DNA of 64,000 bases from Blumeriella jaapii (GCA_009599575.1 VWND01000003.1:882001-946000); one strand, 5' to 3'. Positions 24,018-37,242 are shown, counted from the first letter of the stretch. The notes: generated by a model from the sequence alone, not told the origin. Translations and numbers: made by a program.

Positions 24018-26481
24018 ATACATCAGATCCGTCTAGCTTTCTTTGTATCATTTTGGTTGTTTTGGCCCCGTCTTCTCGGAATCATATCTGGGATGCAAGG
24101 CGCACACGTTGCGCGTGAGTTACAAGCTTGTACACGCGTTCTTTACATTATGGGCAATAGGTAATGGATATTGACGTAATGGATGGTCTGAACGTAAATC
24201 ACTTATTGGGATTTCCTTTTTTGTCACTCGAAACATGAAACTGGAAACATGTCAAAATTGGGAGTTGATGGTTTGAGAATTACTTGCTGCGCAGCGTTTG
24301 CTGTTGTACATGTTTGGACGTTGTGTCGTCTCTTGGGCGACACTTAGTGTGTAATAAAATTCTTGCTGAGCACCACAGGAAAACCGTGTTCTTCGATCGT
24401 TCTAGTGAGCCTAGTGCAGGAGTAATGAGTGTGCGATTTACGGTTATCCTAGACTAGCTCGAGAACTGCTAGCAGGAGGTGAACAGATAGTCACAAATAA
24501 GCTAGCTACCTTTTGACTGATTCGTTACTCATCCTGAACGTCCTTTACAGAATTCTTGAACAGGTGCAGTTGATGTACCTAATGAAAAAGACCCGTAGCA
24601 GCAAATGATACGATCCGATCTTGCACTAGCAAGACTAGGAAATGCTCTCCGCATGCAATCTCTGGCCTGTCAGGCCACCATCCCGTGCTGCGCCAACCTT
24701 CAGCAGCTACAGCAAGCCAGCCGTGGATGCATGATAGAAGACCTACAGTACATAATGTACATCAGACGGGCCCCGATCGCGCTAAGCCTTGCTAGGTACG
24801 TATGTACGTCCAGCCACTTCCCCTCTGGCTTGCTTCTTCAACAAGTGGCAACCCCTCACCCGCACTACATCCTGGCAGGGAATCTCAGTGTCGTACGACT
24901 GGACTGGGCAATCGGCCCACACTCCACAGGCCCGCGTTCCTGGCGCTTCAAGCGATCCGCGCGGCACTGCATGGGCCCAAAAGTGCACTCCTTCTGAGAT
25001 CGAAGAAGCAGGACTTTGACGGTGGCTGGGAACTGCAGGAGCTCAAGTCTAGGACATCGAACATTCATGCCATTTTCATTGGCCGGCCGGACTAGCTTTT
25101 TTGTGTCTTGCCTGATTTCGTGCTCTGGTTGTTTAACGTATCTTCTTGCGTTTTGGCCACGAGAGGTTCGTTCGTTGGTGGGTGATTCCAGCTGAGATGG
25201 ATCTAGTTCGACTTGCATAATACTCCTCGATACTTTCGATTCAATTTGTAGAGTTCCTCAGACTCAGATACACCTCCCCCACCCCCACCCTAGCTGAACG
25301 TCAATCTGTGGCGCAGAAAGATTTAGAAAATGTAACATCCTGTTGGAGGATTGTAGTATCAAACAACAGGAAACATTACATCAACAGCTTTGATTTCAGA
25401 TCCACTGCTAGTTATAATGATCTTCGATTGGCGTGGAAGAGAACCCCAACTTCTCGAATCGACGATCTCTGAACCCAACAAAGTGCGCGCCTGTGGAACA
25501 ATTGCATGTGTCCTGGCAGGTGCTATAAAATACCGTACAATGCGCTCAGCGCGTGCTGGCTGCTGCTACTTTCCCAAACTCACGGACCGTCGCAATGTCT
25601 GCAGATTCGTTGCATGTGTGTTTAAGCGAGCAGCCCCCCTCGCTTATTTCCTTACGTAGGAGCTTCACGAGGCATCCGAGTAAAATAACTATGACAGACC
25701 CTCCAATTCACAGACATCGTTGTCCTCGAGACTCCCCACTTTTAAAATTACTCTCATCTCCTTAGGATAGTCCGTACATTGCCATTGATCGGGGGTTTTT
25801 TTTTTAAACTTTCATTGAAGATGCAACGTGGAATGATAGCAAAACAAAATCCACACAACGATCTTGGCTCTATTTGGCCTCTGCAGCCTCTGCATAGCTG
25901 GATGTGTATTCTAGCTGGAACAAGAATCTGAGACGGACATGGAACATCGCGGTGGGAAGCAAGGTGGTGACTCTAGGTTAGCAGCGTCAAGATGATATTT
26001 TTTGAGCAAGAGAGCTAGTTGCAACGAGACGAGGGCTAGTAAATACTGAGTTTACCCCACTCTTATAACGTGCTCTTGATATAGTTTAAAATGCTGTAGC
26101 AGACGTGACTGATTTTAGAGATCTGGAAAAAAGCGGATTCGTTTCGAGGTTTGAATGGAGGGAGTCACGCCAAGCTAGTGAGTACTAAGCAGCTATAATT
26201 ACAGCATATACTTCGCTGACGGGTAAGACTTGCCAAAGTTGGGCTTCAACAATGCGATTAGAATCGAATTAGCGATGTGGTAGCGGCTACTGAAATCCCC
26301 CCCTAAAGACTGGATAAAGGACTTGGCTTCTTATCTCGGCAGGCACGAAGCGAGACCAACGGACGAAAGTAAAGTAAGGAGCAAAAGCAGTCACACATCT
26401 AGAGAATGGTATAAACTGCAGTATCCGAGATAAAACTTTTGCATACCAAGCTTTTCATTCAGATTCCATCTCACGGTTAGC
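24018..26481. other. Intergenic, no recognisable gene
   Basis: 2.5 kb of unremarkable sequence with only short frames; nothing supports a gene. It contains a short C/A-rich tract at 25263-25285 and a 12-T run at about 25795-25806. Confidence 0.4.
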
Positions 26482-28037
26482 CTAAAGCAAGTCCAGGAAC
26501 TTGTTAAACATTTCTCCGGGATCGTATCGCTTTTTGACCTCGACAAGGCGGTCGAAATTTCACGCCATAGATATACGTAGTACCCCGATTTCACTCTTTC
26601 ATCTCCGTGAGTGCAAGGAAATTAAGCTCCGAAGGCGGTTCAAATCACCGTTAGATGGCCGATACTCCCCCACAGCGCTTTGGGGGTTGCCTGGTCCAGC
26701 AACTTGGTGCTTTGCTTGACGCGCTCGAACTCTCCCACGGCCATAGTTCGAATTTTGCCCGCCCATGCGATACCGGCCTCGTCGTCAGTCTCGTCATACC
26801 AAAGAGGGCAGATGATGAGATCTGCAAACTTGCCGCGGTTCGCAAAAGCTGTCTCGCTGTCCAACAGTGATGACCTTGCTCCTGTCATGGACGACACAGA
26901 CCAGGCATGTCGACCTGAATTTCTCCTGTTCTTGGAAGAGAACGAACTCGTCGTAAAGTTGGTGCATAAACTCCACGCTGGTTCCAAGCATATGTGGTGC
27001 ATCTTTGGGGATTGGACGCTTCCCTAGAGAAGGCGGACTATCAACGGCGCATGGCGCAAACGGCTTCTCACCCATGAACATGACATCGTGGTTGCTCTTC
27101 AGCAGTGACGAGAAGAAGAGGATCCCTGCGTCCTCGGGGCCATTGTGGAACAACTCGACACAGACGGCAGGTTCTGAAGTCTTGGATGCTGGACCCCATT
27201 GCATAGAGGCTGAACATCTTCCCTTCTCTTCTCCCGCAAGTATCCTGTCAGCAATTGTGAGAAAGAGGGGAATCACTTCCCAGCCAAAGGTCAGACTCGC
27301 CATCCAGCACTTTGTGTGCTGCCTGTGGGCGCTGAACTCATATCAAGTTACAATCCCAAGACAGGCACCAGCTCCTCTGACTCCCCAGAACGAGTCTTCA
27401 TTCTCTTCAGCCGACGCAGTGACCATTCGACCGTCGGCCGTCACCATCTCCACCGATAATACATGATCAATCGTAAGACCGTAGCATCCAGTCAGCCATC
27501 CGGAACCCGCAGCGCAGCTCACTCCGCCAACGACACCCAGCCCATGTCCCACCAGAGCGCGATAGACAGATCCCCATCTCGCTCCTCCCTGGACCCGCAC
27601 GACCTTATTGGCAGGGTCTACAGATATGAAGCTGAGCTTCGAGAGGAGATCAGGATGCCTCCTGCGATGGACGACGATCCCAGCTGGCCGTGGCCGCCGG
27701 AGCTTACTGCAAGGTCAAGGGAATGAGACTGTGCAAAACTCACAATCGACGACACCTCTCCCAACGATGCCGGCAGGACAACGAGTCCCTGAAGAGCTTC
27801 AGAACTTACACAGCTAAGTGGATGAAGGTACACAGGTTCGTTTCGCCACATAACCGACCACCGTGTCCAGGGGTCCGAGTAGTCTGGTGAGGAGGAGTTG
27901 AGGATCACGAGATTCGGGAGGGAGGTGATCAGCTTGTCTACAACAGTCTGGTCGATCCCCGGTGGTATTTTGTGTAGATATTTGTTATCGGTTACCAAAG
28001 GCTGACCTTCGGAAGTTGAGATCAGAATCCAGCGCAT
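26482..28037 (-). pseudogene. FAD-linked (BBE-type) oxidoreductase pseudogene
   Basis: Remnants line up with berberine-bridge/6-hydroxynicotine-oxidase-like enzymes. The FAD domain shows VVLPASLGEVSSIVSFAQSHSLDLAV and GGHGQLGSSSIAGGILI, then VRVQGGARWGSVYRAL, GVSCAAGSGWLTGCYGL and SFWGVRGAGACLGIVT. The C-terminal end is NFDRLVEVKKRYDPGEMF. A 45-nt intron probably lies in the 27790-27835 region. Lesions: a frame break near 27640 (after GGILI), an in-frame TGA at 27343-27345 after GIVT (CGA to TGA would fit), a frame break near 26870 (before LDSETAFANRGKF) and another near 26550. With at least four lesions in one gene while neighbours are intact, this is decay rather than sequence error. The original substrate is unknown; the 5' end is uncertain. 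Confidence 0.85.
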
Positions 28038-28589
28038 GTATACATTAGATGCCCGAGAGCGACTCTTACGTACGCCGTACAGTCAGATGTGTTGGATGGA
28101 TCGACGTCGTGGTCAGCAGGGAAACCAGAGCTCTCTAAGGGGTAAAGATCTCAGCGTTCCTTTTCTGGTGGCAACAAATCGCTTTTGAAAAGTCTTGGAA
28201 AGTGTATCTTAAGGGATGTTTACGAGACGAGCCCATCTCCTCTTCGGTAAACAAGTTGGACAAACAGAAGCAACAATCTTCTTACTTTTTTACGCATCCC
28301 AAAATGTAGGAGCGGCAATCTGCTGCAGTAAAAGGGTCTTATACACAACAAGTCATAGTGGAAAAGGGTCAGAATTCCATCGCATTCCAAGCCAGACACA
28401 AGACTCCACCCCGCCCATAAAGTCGCCTCACGCCCAAAATATTCAAAGCCCTTAACACCCATTCAATAGGCATGCGCGCATTTGGCTCCCTCCGAGCCAG
28501 TGTTAAGTAACACCTTTTTCCGTTGGGCCCATTGCAAAAAGTACACCATCATTACCACAAGTTCGTACAGTTCGATCCGTGCTGTTTCA
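28038..28589. other. Spacer between oxidase pseudogene and DRS2
   Basis: 552 bp combining the old 5' flank of the pseudogene and the 3' flank of DRS2. No gene or repeat seen. Confidence 0.4.
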
Positions 28590-31500
28590 TCATCTGCCTT
28601 CCGGTCTTGAACTCGCCATCTCTCCGTACCGTCCACGTTCCCGCGTGGTGTCGTAAGCTTGCAAGACACGCGTCTGCGACTCGTCGGCTTGCGAGAAGGC
28701 GTAGCCACGTTGCTTTCGCATACGCTGTACTTGTCGTACCTTTCGGATTGCTTTTTGGAATTGCTCCATTCTGTTGTGTGTCAGCAGGTGATTGCATAAG
28801 AGAATCGATTGCATACCTTGGTCGGTAATCTTGGATGTTGTATTTCTGAATTTCTTGGATATGATGGTACGTCTGTGGATAGTACATGCGTTTGACGCTG
28901 GGTATTCGTTAGCGATAATTGGACAGACAGTGGGATAGGATAATTTACTATTTCCATGCAAAATCTCTAATAAGGCAGAGCATAGGTAACACCAGTCCTT
29001 GGAGCCAGAATATTGGGCTCGTGAATAGTCTGGGAATAACGCCCTCGTATTCCGTCGAGAAGCCAAGATTTGGAGCGACTGTGGCATAGACTGCGATAAA
29101 GGCCATCCAGATGATCATGCTTCCGGGAATTGAGATTACGTGGTATTTGGTCCAGATATTTGTGACCAGTGCTGCTTTGCCCAGAACTGTTGCAAGTACG
29201 GCTGTGTACAAAGCTGTACCCCAGACCCAATGGCCAGCTGTCTTGCCGTCACCTTGGGGCAGGTCACGCCACCAGATCAATTCCGAGGCGAGGTAAAGCA
29301 GAACGGAATGGTAAAATCCATTACCGACCCACGAAAAGAACGAGTGCATCTTGAAGAATGTGTTCTTCTGGCCAAGTTGGTACAACTGTGGATATCTGTC
29401 AAGAAGACGAGCCGAAATGAATTGATCAAAGATGCCCATAGCAAGAGGCGGGAAGACGGTAAAGAAGACATTGTAGAAAGACAATGTCCAAGATTCGTAA
29501 ATCACCTGTCCGGAGAATGCGTTCTGGAAGGAGTACTGAAGCTGTTAGTGAAACCAATCCCCTCTGCCAAAGAACTACCTTACCCAGAATTGAGTCATGT
29601 ACAGTGTGATGTTCTTGTAGAAAGAATACAAAATGACTTTGCAGACTCTTTGGTAACTCCAAGCTCCATGCACGAGAAGAAGTTTCCGTAAATATCTGAA
29701 CTGGCCAATAGCAACATCTGCGCTTCGAGCAGCTTGTAGACCTTCCATACCACTGATACCAACACCAATATGTGCAGCTTGAATCATGGATACATCGTTG
29801 GCACCATCACCAATGGCGAGAAGGATGGCCTTCAAATGACGCTTCACAAGTTTGACAACCAAGGCTTTTTGGAGGGGCGACACACGACAGCAAATCACTG
29901 CTTTGCACATGACTGCGAGATCCAAGAAGTTCTTCTCAAGGTCCTTTTCCAACGCGTAGGTCAAGGACTTTCCGTCGATTACAAGTGCGAGGGTGTCCAT
30001 GGCGATGTTGCCATCGCCTTGGTTCCGAATAGCATCAAGCTTCTTTTGAATGTTGTCCCGAGTCATTGCAGCCGTCTCTTCGTTGACAATCAACAGAGTC
30101 ATGTCTTCACTAACGAGCTTGCAACTCATGCCAATGTTGATCGCAGTCTCTTGACGATCTCCAGTCAGAACCCAGACTTTGATCCCTGCTTCTTGCAGAG
30201 TGTGGATCGTCTCAGGAACTCCGTCTTGTAGGCGGTCCTCAATAGCAGTGGCACCAAGAAGGTAGAAATCCCTTTCCAAGAGCTCGGCTGCTTTGTCAAG
30301 TTCATCAGCACGATTTCCGCTGACGGTGGTCTGAGCCCTGTCGAATATTTTCCACCATTCCTGAAATTCTTGCTCGGGTATCTCACGCATTGCCAGACAA
30401 AGAGTGCGCAGGCCTTCAGATGCATATTCTTCGAGGTGGAGCAGAGTGACGTCGGTATGAGGATTGTTGTTAGGATTCAATCGCTCCAGGATGACCGTGT
30501 CGGCTCCTTTGCAGTAGCATCTGATTTGTCCATCAGGGCAACGGAAAATGGCAGACATGCGCTTTCGTGTCGAATTAAACTCGCACACAGCCAACAGCTC
30601 ATACTCGTATTCTACGCCTTTTACGGTGATTTGAACAGATCTCGGCTTTCGTGCCGTAAATTGGTAACCCATCAGCACGGCTCCCTCAACCAAAGCACCT
30701 TCATCTGGAGATGCGGCTTGATATTTGATGACACCTCCCTTTTCGTCGTTTTTCTCGGGGATCACTGTGTGGCAAGTCGACAACAGGGAGAGGAAGTGAT
30801 GAATCGTAAGAGCCGACTCGTGGCCAGATTCGAGGTTCTCCTTCAAGCGGGCGAAGTCGTGGACTCCAATCTCGGTTCCATCTTGGAACGTAGCTCGGCG
30901 ATCGTCTGAGACTTCAACGGCGTATTGGATGCCAGCAATCGAACACTCCTTGAATTCCATCTGATTGCAAGTCAAAGTTCCTGTCTTGTCTGAGAAAATG
31001 TACTCAACCATTCCCAATTCTTCGACCAAACTTGATGTTCGGCAAACAGCTGGCGTGTCCATCTTGTCATAGTACATGTCCAAATCATCGTTGATGAGAA
31101 TCGCATGCCAGTATTTGACGATTTCAATTGTAACGAAAAGCGAGATAGGCACTAGGGCAGAGTATAGAACCCAATAGGTAAAGATGTCGGACCAGAATTG
31201 CTGGATTTTGTGCAGGGCAGATGTCGACACAGCATAGCCAAGGTAACCCAACTCCTTCCCTTTGTTTGCTCGAATGATCAAGTCACCTATGGAACTGATA
31301 ATACTCAGCACGACAAGAATCCCAATGAGCATCAGGACGAGCATGTTGAGCTGCCGCTCTACTGCAGTTCTTTTGATGGGTGTAGCGGTGGCATTGCGCA
31401 TGAGCTTAGTCTCATGGCCAGTGAATACAACCACGCCGTGGATCCAGGGAGTATTTCGAAGAGTTGCTCCTCTGAGTAGAAGTTGATCAGGCTGTAGAGG

Positions 31501-32793
31501 AAGTTCCTTCTCGCCTCCTCCTGCGGCAACTGTCAACGTCGCCTCATACGTGTAGAGACTGCTGTTCGGTTGCTCGGAGCGCACCTTCCCTCCGAGCCTA
31601 CTTAGATCGTTCAGACTGACCAGCACACAAGTTTCTGGAATGGCTTGCTTGATCTTGAGATTCGTTTCTCCGTCCAGATTGGCCGTTTCGATGTAGCAAA
31701 GACCTTCAGGCTCGGAGCTGGCGAGCAGAACAATGTCGGCAGGAAACGGCTCTTCTGATTCAACGCGGACAATATCCCCAACCGCAACATTGATCCATTT
31801 CGTCTCCTGGAACTGGCTGCCTTTCAAGACCCTAGCCCGTGAATTGTTCAGTTGCTTATCCGAAGTTTTTCTTTTGTAGTCCTCAATCGATTCCTTCCCC
31901 GCAGAAACCAGCAGCACAAGAATCAGAGGTGCGATGGTCGTGTATCTGTTCGTAGGCGAAAGACCGGGTATCTGTTGCAGTCCTGCAGTCAACAAGAAGA
32001 AAACGTTCGCGAATTTGGAGAATTGCTCGAAGAGGAATTTCGGTAGAAAGGTTGCGATGTTGTATTTCGCGGTGGAGATGTGGTTGTCCACGTACTTGTT
32101 TGCGCTGTTCGCTGGGGGGTTGTTCAGATATATTATCCTGGGGCCGAGTGTGGATGGATCTGGTTTCCCTCTCCCAAAGCCAAATTTGAACTTGCCCACA
32201 TCGAACTTTCTCCCCGGCTGCCTCGGTGTCTCTGGCTCAGTCGCGTCCGAGCGGGCTCTTGCTCCAGCTTCAGTCAACGGGAGATCCATCTCTGAGTACT
32301 CCGGGCCCAGTCCCAACAAGCTCTTCGCTCTGCCCACCAGCCCACCTCCCATACTGAGCACGCTATTGCGATTCCTAGTTTTGTCTCCCGTTCGTATACT
32401 GGCGCCGTCGCTAGGTATAGCTCCGCCGCGGTGGTAGTATGACTGGCCATCCTCCGGAAGATCGTCCAGATCATCTGCATATCGCTGGTAGTTGTCCAAA
32501 CCCGAGGTCTGACTGTACGTCCTGTTTTGAGAGGCCGAAGCATATGGCCCGGCTCCTGCTGTAAGACCCGGCTCGCCTAGGTAAGGTGGTGAAGGGTGTT
32601 GAGCTCCCTGAGCGCCCACAAAGTCATCATAGGTGACCGAAGGTCGGGGATTCGTTTCATCGTGGTCGGCATTGTACGCTCGCAACATGTCATCGTCGTT
32701 CATCGGAGGCCGCTGGCCATCGTTGTATGCGGGCTGTTCGTCGTTCAGGTCGAGGAGGAGGTCATTCCGATGGGTTGGGGGCTGCCCAGCCAT
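28590..32793 (-). CDS. DRS2: P4-ATPase aminophospholipid flippase Drs2
   Basis: Exons 32793-29584, 29535-28949, 28897-28817 and 28770-28590, 1352 residues; introns are 48, 51 and 46 nt. It flips phosphatidylserine/ethanolamine to the cytosolic leaflet of Golgi and endosome membranes, with a Cdc50-type partner. Order: a disordered N-terminus (1-230), the entry motif IIYLNNPPAN, membrane segments 1-2, the actuator loop DGETNLK (near 374), PISL in TM4 as typical for P4 enzymes, the phosphorylation site DKTGTLT (D602), the nucleotide domain KGADTVILERL, the hinge GDGANDVSMIQ, and six C-terminal membrane segments. Splicing restores the Drs2-type tail AWKYVKRMYYPQTYHHIQEI...DYRPRMEQFQKAIRKV, the region that in yeast is autoregulatory. 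I start at the Met of MAGQPPTHRNDLLLDLN; 16 upstream residues are unlikely. Confidence 0.96.
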
Positions 32794-33256
32794 GCTGGAA
32801 GACAGCTGAAGAAGGTTGCAGTCCCGTCGGCGCCAGCGCAAGCACCCTCACATACATTCAAATCTGATCGTGTTTTTCGTCGCGCTGTGGGAGAGGTCGT
32901 CGTGGTATGTCTGAGTGTTCTTGGTGACGTTGAGAGTCGCCGTATCCTTTGGCACCGCCTCTTCAATTGGAACACGAAGCCCGGGAAGAGAGGGCTTGGC
33001 TGATGGCTGAATCGCGTCAAGATTGAACACTGGCTCTCTGTTTTCTGTGACTTGAGTTCGAGTTCGTGATTGTCGGCCAAGTAAGTGTAAGTAGCTCGAG
33101 AGTAGCTATCGTAGAAAGTGTCCGGGCGGATGTCAGAAGCTCCACAAATGAGGCTGAAACACCAGCTCTCTTCCCCAACCACCCAACCTCATAGTTAGCA
33201 GGCAAAGTTGACAACATCACCAGAACAACACCTACACAAAGTACGTTACACACAAG
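32794..33256. promoter_or_regulatory. Divergent promoter region, DRS2/CRIPT
   Basis: 463 bp between two head-to-head starts. Leader sequences of both genes probably occupy most of it. No distinct motif recognised. Confidence 0.45.
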
Positions 33257-33732
33257 ATGGTGTGCGGAAAATGCCAGAAATCCGCCAAAGCGACCACGCT
33301 CGCAACCCCAGCGGTCAAGAAGAAAAGTGAAATGTATTATGGCTCTCCGGCGGCGGGATCCTCGAAGAGTGGCGACAAGACCAAGACTTCAGCGACCCTG
33401 GGAAACAACGGAATTGGCAAGGTGAGTGCTTGTCGCACTGATCTAATCGTTCATCTGTGCTAATCTATGATACAGAGTAAATTGCTTTCCAAAGCTGCGA
33501 GGAACCCCTACGCCACATACGCAAGCTCTTGCTCGACGTGCAAGACGAAAGTTGACCAAGGACGGACCTACTGCCATAAGTGCGCCTACAAGGCCAATGG
33601 TGAGTGGGATTCAGGAAGCCGCATAGGAGCGAATATTGATAAATCACAGCTTGCGCCATGTGTGGAAAGAAGGAGTCAAAATCAACATCTGCTGCTCCGG
33701 TCATCGCCGGACAAAAGTTCACATTGAAATGA
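33257..33732 (+). CDS. CRIPT: CRIPT homologue (cysteine-rich PDZ-binding protein family)
   Basis: Exons 33257-33421, 33476-33599 and 33650-33732, 123 residues; introns are 54 and 50 nt (GTGAGT donors). The protein starts MVCGKCQKSAKATTLATP and carries the paired zinc-binding motifs CGKC, CSTCKTKV, CHKCAYK and CAMCGKK in the order and spacing of the family, with the conserved NPYATYASSC. In animals CRIPT binds PDZ domains; in fungi and generally it is linked to the minor/major spliceosome. The last residues (GQKFTLK) do not look like the PDZ ligand of the animal protein. Exon 1 ends exactly after GNNGIGK and exon 2 begins SKLLSKAARNPY. Confidence 0.95.
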
Positions 33733-35799
33733 ACTGATGAAATGATGATAAGACATGAATAGCTAGCTACCTTTGCATCTGGTGTCGGCGTCACAAACTA
33801 CGAGTTCTCTGGGTGGAGAGGGGGGGTGTTAGGCGTCAAGGTTAGAAGTTACGGCCTAGTTATTGACAATCACTCACAGATACGGAGACAGACTCACCAT
33901 TACCGGCATCCTCATGGTTGGCTACGCCTAGCCGATACGGAATTTCGATGTCGGCCCGCTCCCGATCTTGAAGATTCTGGTCTTACTGAAACCCTTTCTG
34001 GAACATACTTCATCTTCAGAAATCTTTTATCCACTCCAATGCTTCTGCCACGGGTCACGAAAGGCTTATTGCACGCTGCAGTCTGCGGGATCGGTGCTCC
34101 CACGCAAGAGAGGAACTAGACAAAGCAAATAATTCATGAGCAACCGCTTCAATTTCGGTCATTCCTGGCGATTGGGCCACCGTGCCGTCGTTTCGATGCG
34201 AATTTGTTATAAAAAAGTCATTCCGTTCGTTCACGCGAACATTGCAGCACTCTCTCCGTTGAAATCCCAGCCATTTATTAGTCGTCCTCGCGAACATCGT
34301 CGGCACAGTTGCGCATAAGATAACTGCGAAATCTGGGTCATTTAGAAAGTCCAACTCATTCCGCTTACAATTTACGTTTGCTCCAGCTCTTTCTCTCCAA
34401 AAGAGCTAGTACACAACCAATCCTTCAAGTGTCCCAACTTCCAGAAACATAATGCAGCCATCACTGCACTGATCGCCACAAAAGGCAGTGCCTGTCGCCG
34501 AGCTGAAGAGAAGAAATGTCGATTTTGTCAGCTATCTAGTCCGAAAGCTCTTGGCATCGCCCTGTTTCTGATTTGGCCGGAACACCTACGCTGGGTTTTT
34601 GTTATCTCTATGCGGTCTCACAGCTTGCTGAAAATTTTGCTTACTTACCCCGCTCGATGAAGTGCGGCTGAGATTGAATCAAGCTTCACATTTCAACCTC
34701 TTTCTTCCTTACTTTGAGTGCTCATTCTTGATTCCTCCGTCTATGCGTTTGTAATTTGAGGTTAGAGACTTCAAGCTCCTGTTATATAAATAGCTCACCC
34801 AACACAAAATTTCCCCGGACACCACTGGTCTTTGTACAACTGCAAGTATCTGCCATGTAACAGAGCGCCACGCTCGGAATAGATCTCTCTACGTCGTCGC
34901 TTCAGCTTGGGTGCTAAAACTAGCATGTAGTTGTACAAATTTAGAAACCACAAGATCCTTCCCGCAAGCCATTCCCATATCAAGCTACCCGCATTTCAAA
35001 AATTCGTCACCTCACTGGCTACTCAAGATTGACATTCAGCTCTTGTCTTCTGCAGCCAATATCCCTTTACACACCTGCTCGGCAATGCTTTTGGAGGGTT
35101 CGTTCCTTCATCTAGACATCGCCAAAAGAACACTTTTCTCGTAACAAAATTTCAACTATGTCCGCTGTCGTGACGCCGCGGCGCTCAGGTTTGGTTTTGA
35201 GATCCCGCGATGTTTTTCATTGGCTTCACCGAAGCCCACATTATCATAATTGATAGACTGTCTTCACCTTAGAATGCAACGAGAACCTCAAAAGCTAGCA
35301 GCTCAATGGTCAGAATCACAGTGCTGCAATATGAACAGCATAACGAGCGTTGTGAGCTGCTAAACTTAGACATGTAAGACAGGTCTGGAATTCAGACTTG
35401 AGCGTGGTTGGCAATTTTTAGCCTTGCTGGAAAGTAAACCACCACAGAGGTCATGCAGGCAGGCGTCCATGAGAAGCCTCGGATTCAAATTAGAGGCCAA
35501 TCCGGAGCGTACGTACCCTTCGAAACATTCTAATTTGGGGGTCTTCCCGAACAAGACGGCACGGTGTACATTCCGATGTGACATCTTCTATTGTTATCAA
35601 AATCTAGAACCAGAACAGAGCGCGAGAGGCTGTCGACGAAACGTATAAAAGGGCCTCGAGTCTACCTCAATATGCCACAACCGCACCACTCTCAGCAGCA
35701 TCGGATCCAGCAACTGCCCAACATCCTCACGCGCACATCCCCCATCCAGAAACCACCCGCCACAGCTTTCTTGCCCCTCTCTCGCCGCCAGCCCTCACA
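33733..35799. other. Intergenic, no recognisable gene
   Basis: 2.1 kb; only chance frames under 100 codons. A TATAAAAGGG stretch at 35643-35652 lies about 150 bp before the start of the small secreted protein and is a plausible TATA element for it. Confidence 0.45.
35643..35652 (+). promoter_or_regulatory. TATA-box-like element upstream of secreted peptide gene
   Basis: TATAAAAGGG sits 148 bp upstream of the ATG at 35800, followed by a C-rich pyrimidine leader with CTCTCTCGCC just before the start. A strong TATA box fits an inducible, highly expressed small secreted protein. Position and sequence only; function is inferred. Confidence 0.5.
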
Positions 35800-36129
35800 A
35801 TGAAGACCAGCGTCCTCCTTCTCGCCGCCGCCCTTTGGGCCAGCACCAACGTCCTCGCCGCGCCCAGCGCCGTGGATGCCAGGGCCGACGCCGCCGCCGC
35901 GGGCGATCTCTCCATTCTGGCAGACAACTGCTTCCGTGAGCCACATCCTTGACTCCCCATCTCTACATCAGGCAATGCTCATGCTCTGGTGGCAGACAAA
36001 AGCACCTGCTCCGTCTCCTGGGGAGGCAAGGGAGAAGGGTACTGTGACAAGAGAGGCTTCTCGCACATGACGCGCGATGGCTGTGGATGGAACCCCTTGA
36101 AGAAGGCTGTCTGCTGCATCAGAGCCTAG
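35800..36129 (+). CDS. Small secreted cysteine-rich protein (6 Cys)
   Basis: Exons 35800-35935 and 35996-36129, 89 residues; the intron is 60 nt (GTGAGC...GGCAG). A clear signal peptide (MKTSVLLLAAALWASTNVLA, cut after A20 or A21) is followed by an Ala/Asp-rich propeptide to about 43 and a compact C-terminal domain. Cysteines are at 44, 50, 62, 75, 85 and 86, pattern C-X5-C-X11-C-X12-C-X9-CC. The domain is Gly/Lys-rich (WGGKGEGYCDKRGF, GCGWNPLKKAVCC). It has the features of fungal effectors or antimicrobial peptides, but I recognise no named family. An alternative 35-nt intron ending at 35970 also stays in frame but is too short to be likely. The gene lies 2.5 kb from the LINE island. Confidence 0.8.
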
Positions 36130-37242
36130 ACCTGCCTTGTCTTGATGGTAGATTGAATGGCCAGGACGTGGAGGATGGGGGTCTCGCTCTTTGCAGAATG
36201 GGGGGGGGGGGGGGGGGAGTGGAATCTGTTTGTTTTTCCTGCTCTTGATGTTTCTGCTGGTCTGTTCCGTTGCACGATTCAGGGCTACCGTCGTTTCCAT
36301 CAGCCAGCTGCCTCATACTGGCGTGGCATTATCCCTCTACGCGCCGTGCAATACAAAAAACTCGTTGGCGATGTACCGTGAAGTCCTTGCTTGGTTCCTT
36401 GTGGCTCGCCTTCTCCATTGCGTTGCGGTGTTTGTCACATCCCAAAGAAGACTTCCCATTTGGTATTGGTAGAACGACTCTTCTGGATTCATGAGCGTCG
36501 CAGACATGCGAGTGCTTCGGTCAGGAAGCACATGGTAACCTGATCGTTTTCTTGTTGCATTGCAGCCCTCGCTGAGAAGAACTCCGTTTTCCCTTGTAAG
36601 CGCTAAAAGGAAGAGCAATCGAAGCACGCTAAGTGTCGCTTTGGTTCATCTGAGCTGTTGTCCTACATAGGTACATAGATACTCGTCTACAACCCGATCA
36701 TGACCCCGAGAGTACCGTGCTCCGTTTCCAGTTAACTTTGTCGGCCTGATGGTGCGTTTTGAGAGCATTGCCAGCACGGCAATGAATTGGCGGCCGGCCC
36801 TTGCGACGGTGATTTTATACAACACACAAACAGCCCCCTACCGTGTGGCATCGTGCGGGCTTTCAGGCTTCAAAAGAGAGTGGTCAGAGCCGTGTTCCAA
36901 GCAATTTTTTTTTTTGAATTCCTAGTAGAATCGCAAAAGCAGTCTACGAAAGTTGAGAAAGAAAGGATGCCAAAGCCCGAGCGAGATGATCTGGTAGGCC
37001 ACACTGCCATCCTGCCAACTGCCAATGATCAGCATTCAGCAGTCCCATCGCCAAGTAGAACCAGTGTGTCAAGAGCATAGTCTCGCAGCCGGTAAGACCC
37101 CGATGCCATACCATCACTTGAATTTTCTCTTCCCAGCTACCCCCCGGTCGAGAAGTGAGGGATCAAAACAAAAGATCCATCGAAGAAGGATTTGGATGGT
37201 ATTGCGTGGAAAGTCAAAGTGGTACATACTGTACATGCTCCA
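36130..37242. other. Spacer between the two secreted-protein genes
   Basis: 1.1 kb with an 18-G run at 36200-36217 and an A/T homopolymer near 36905. No gene recognised on either strand. Confidence 0.5.
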
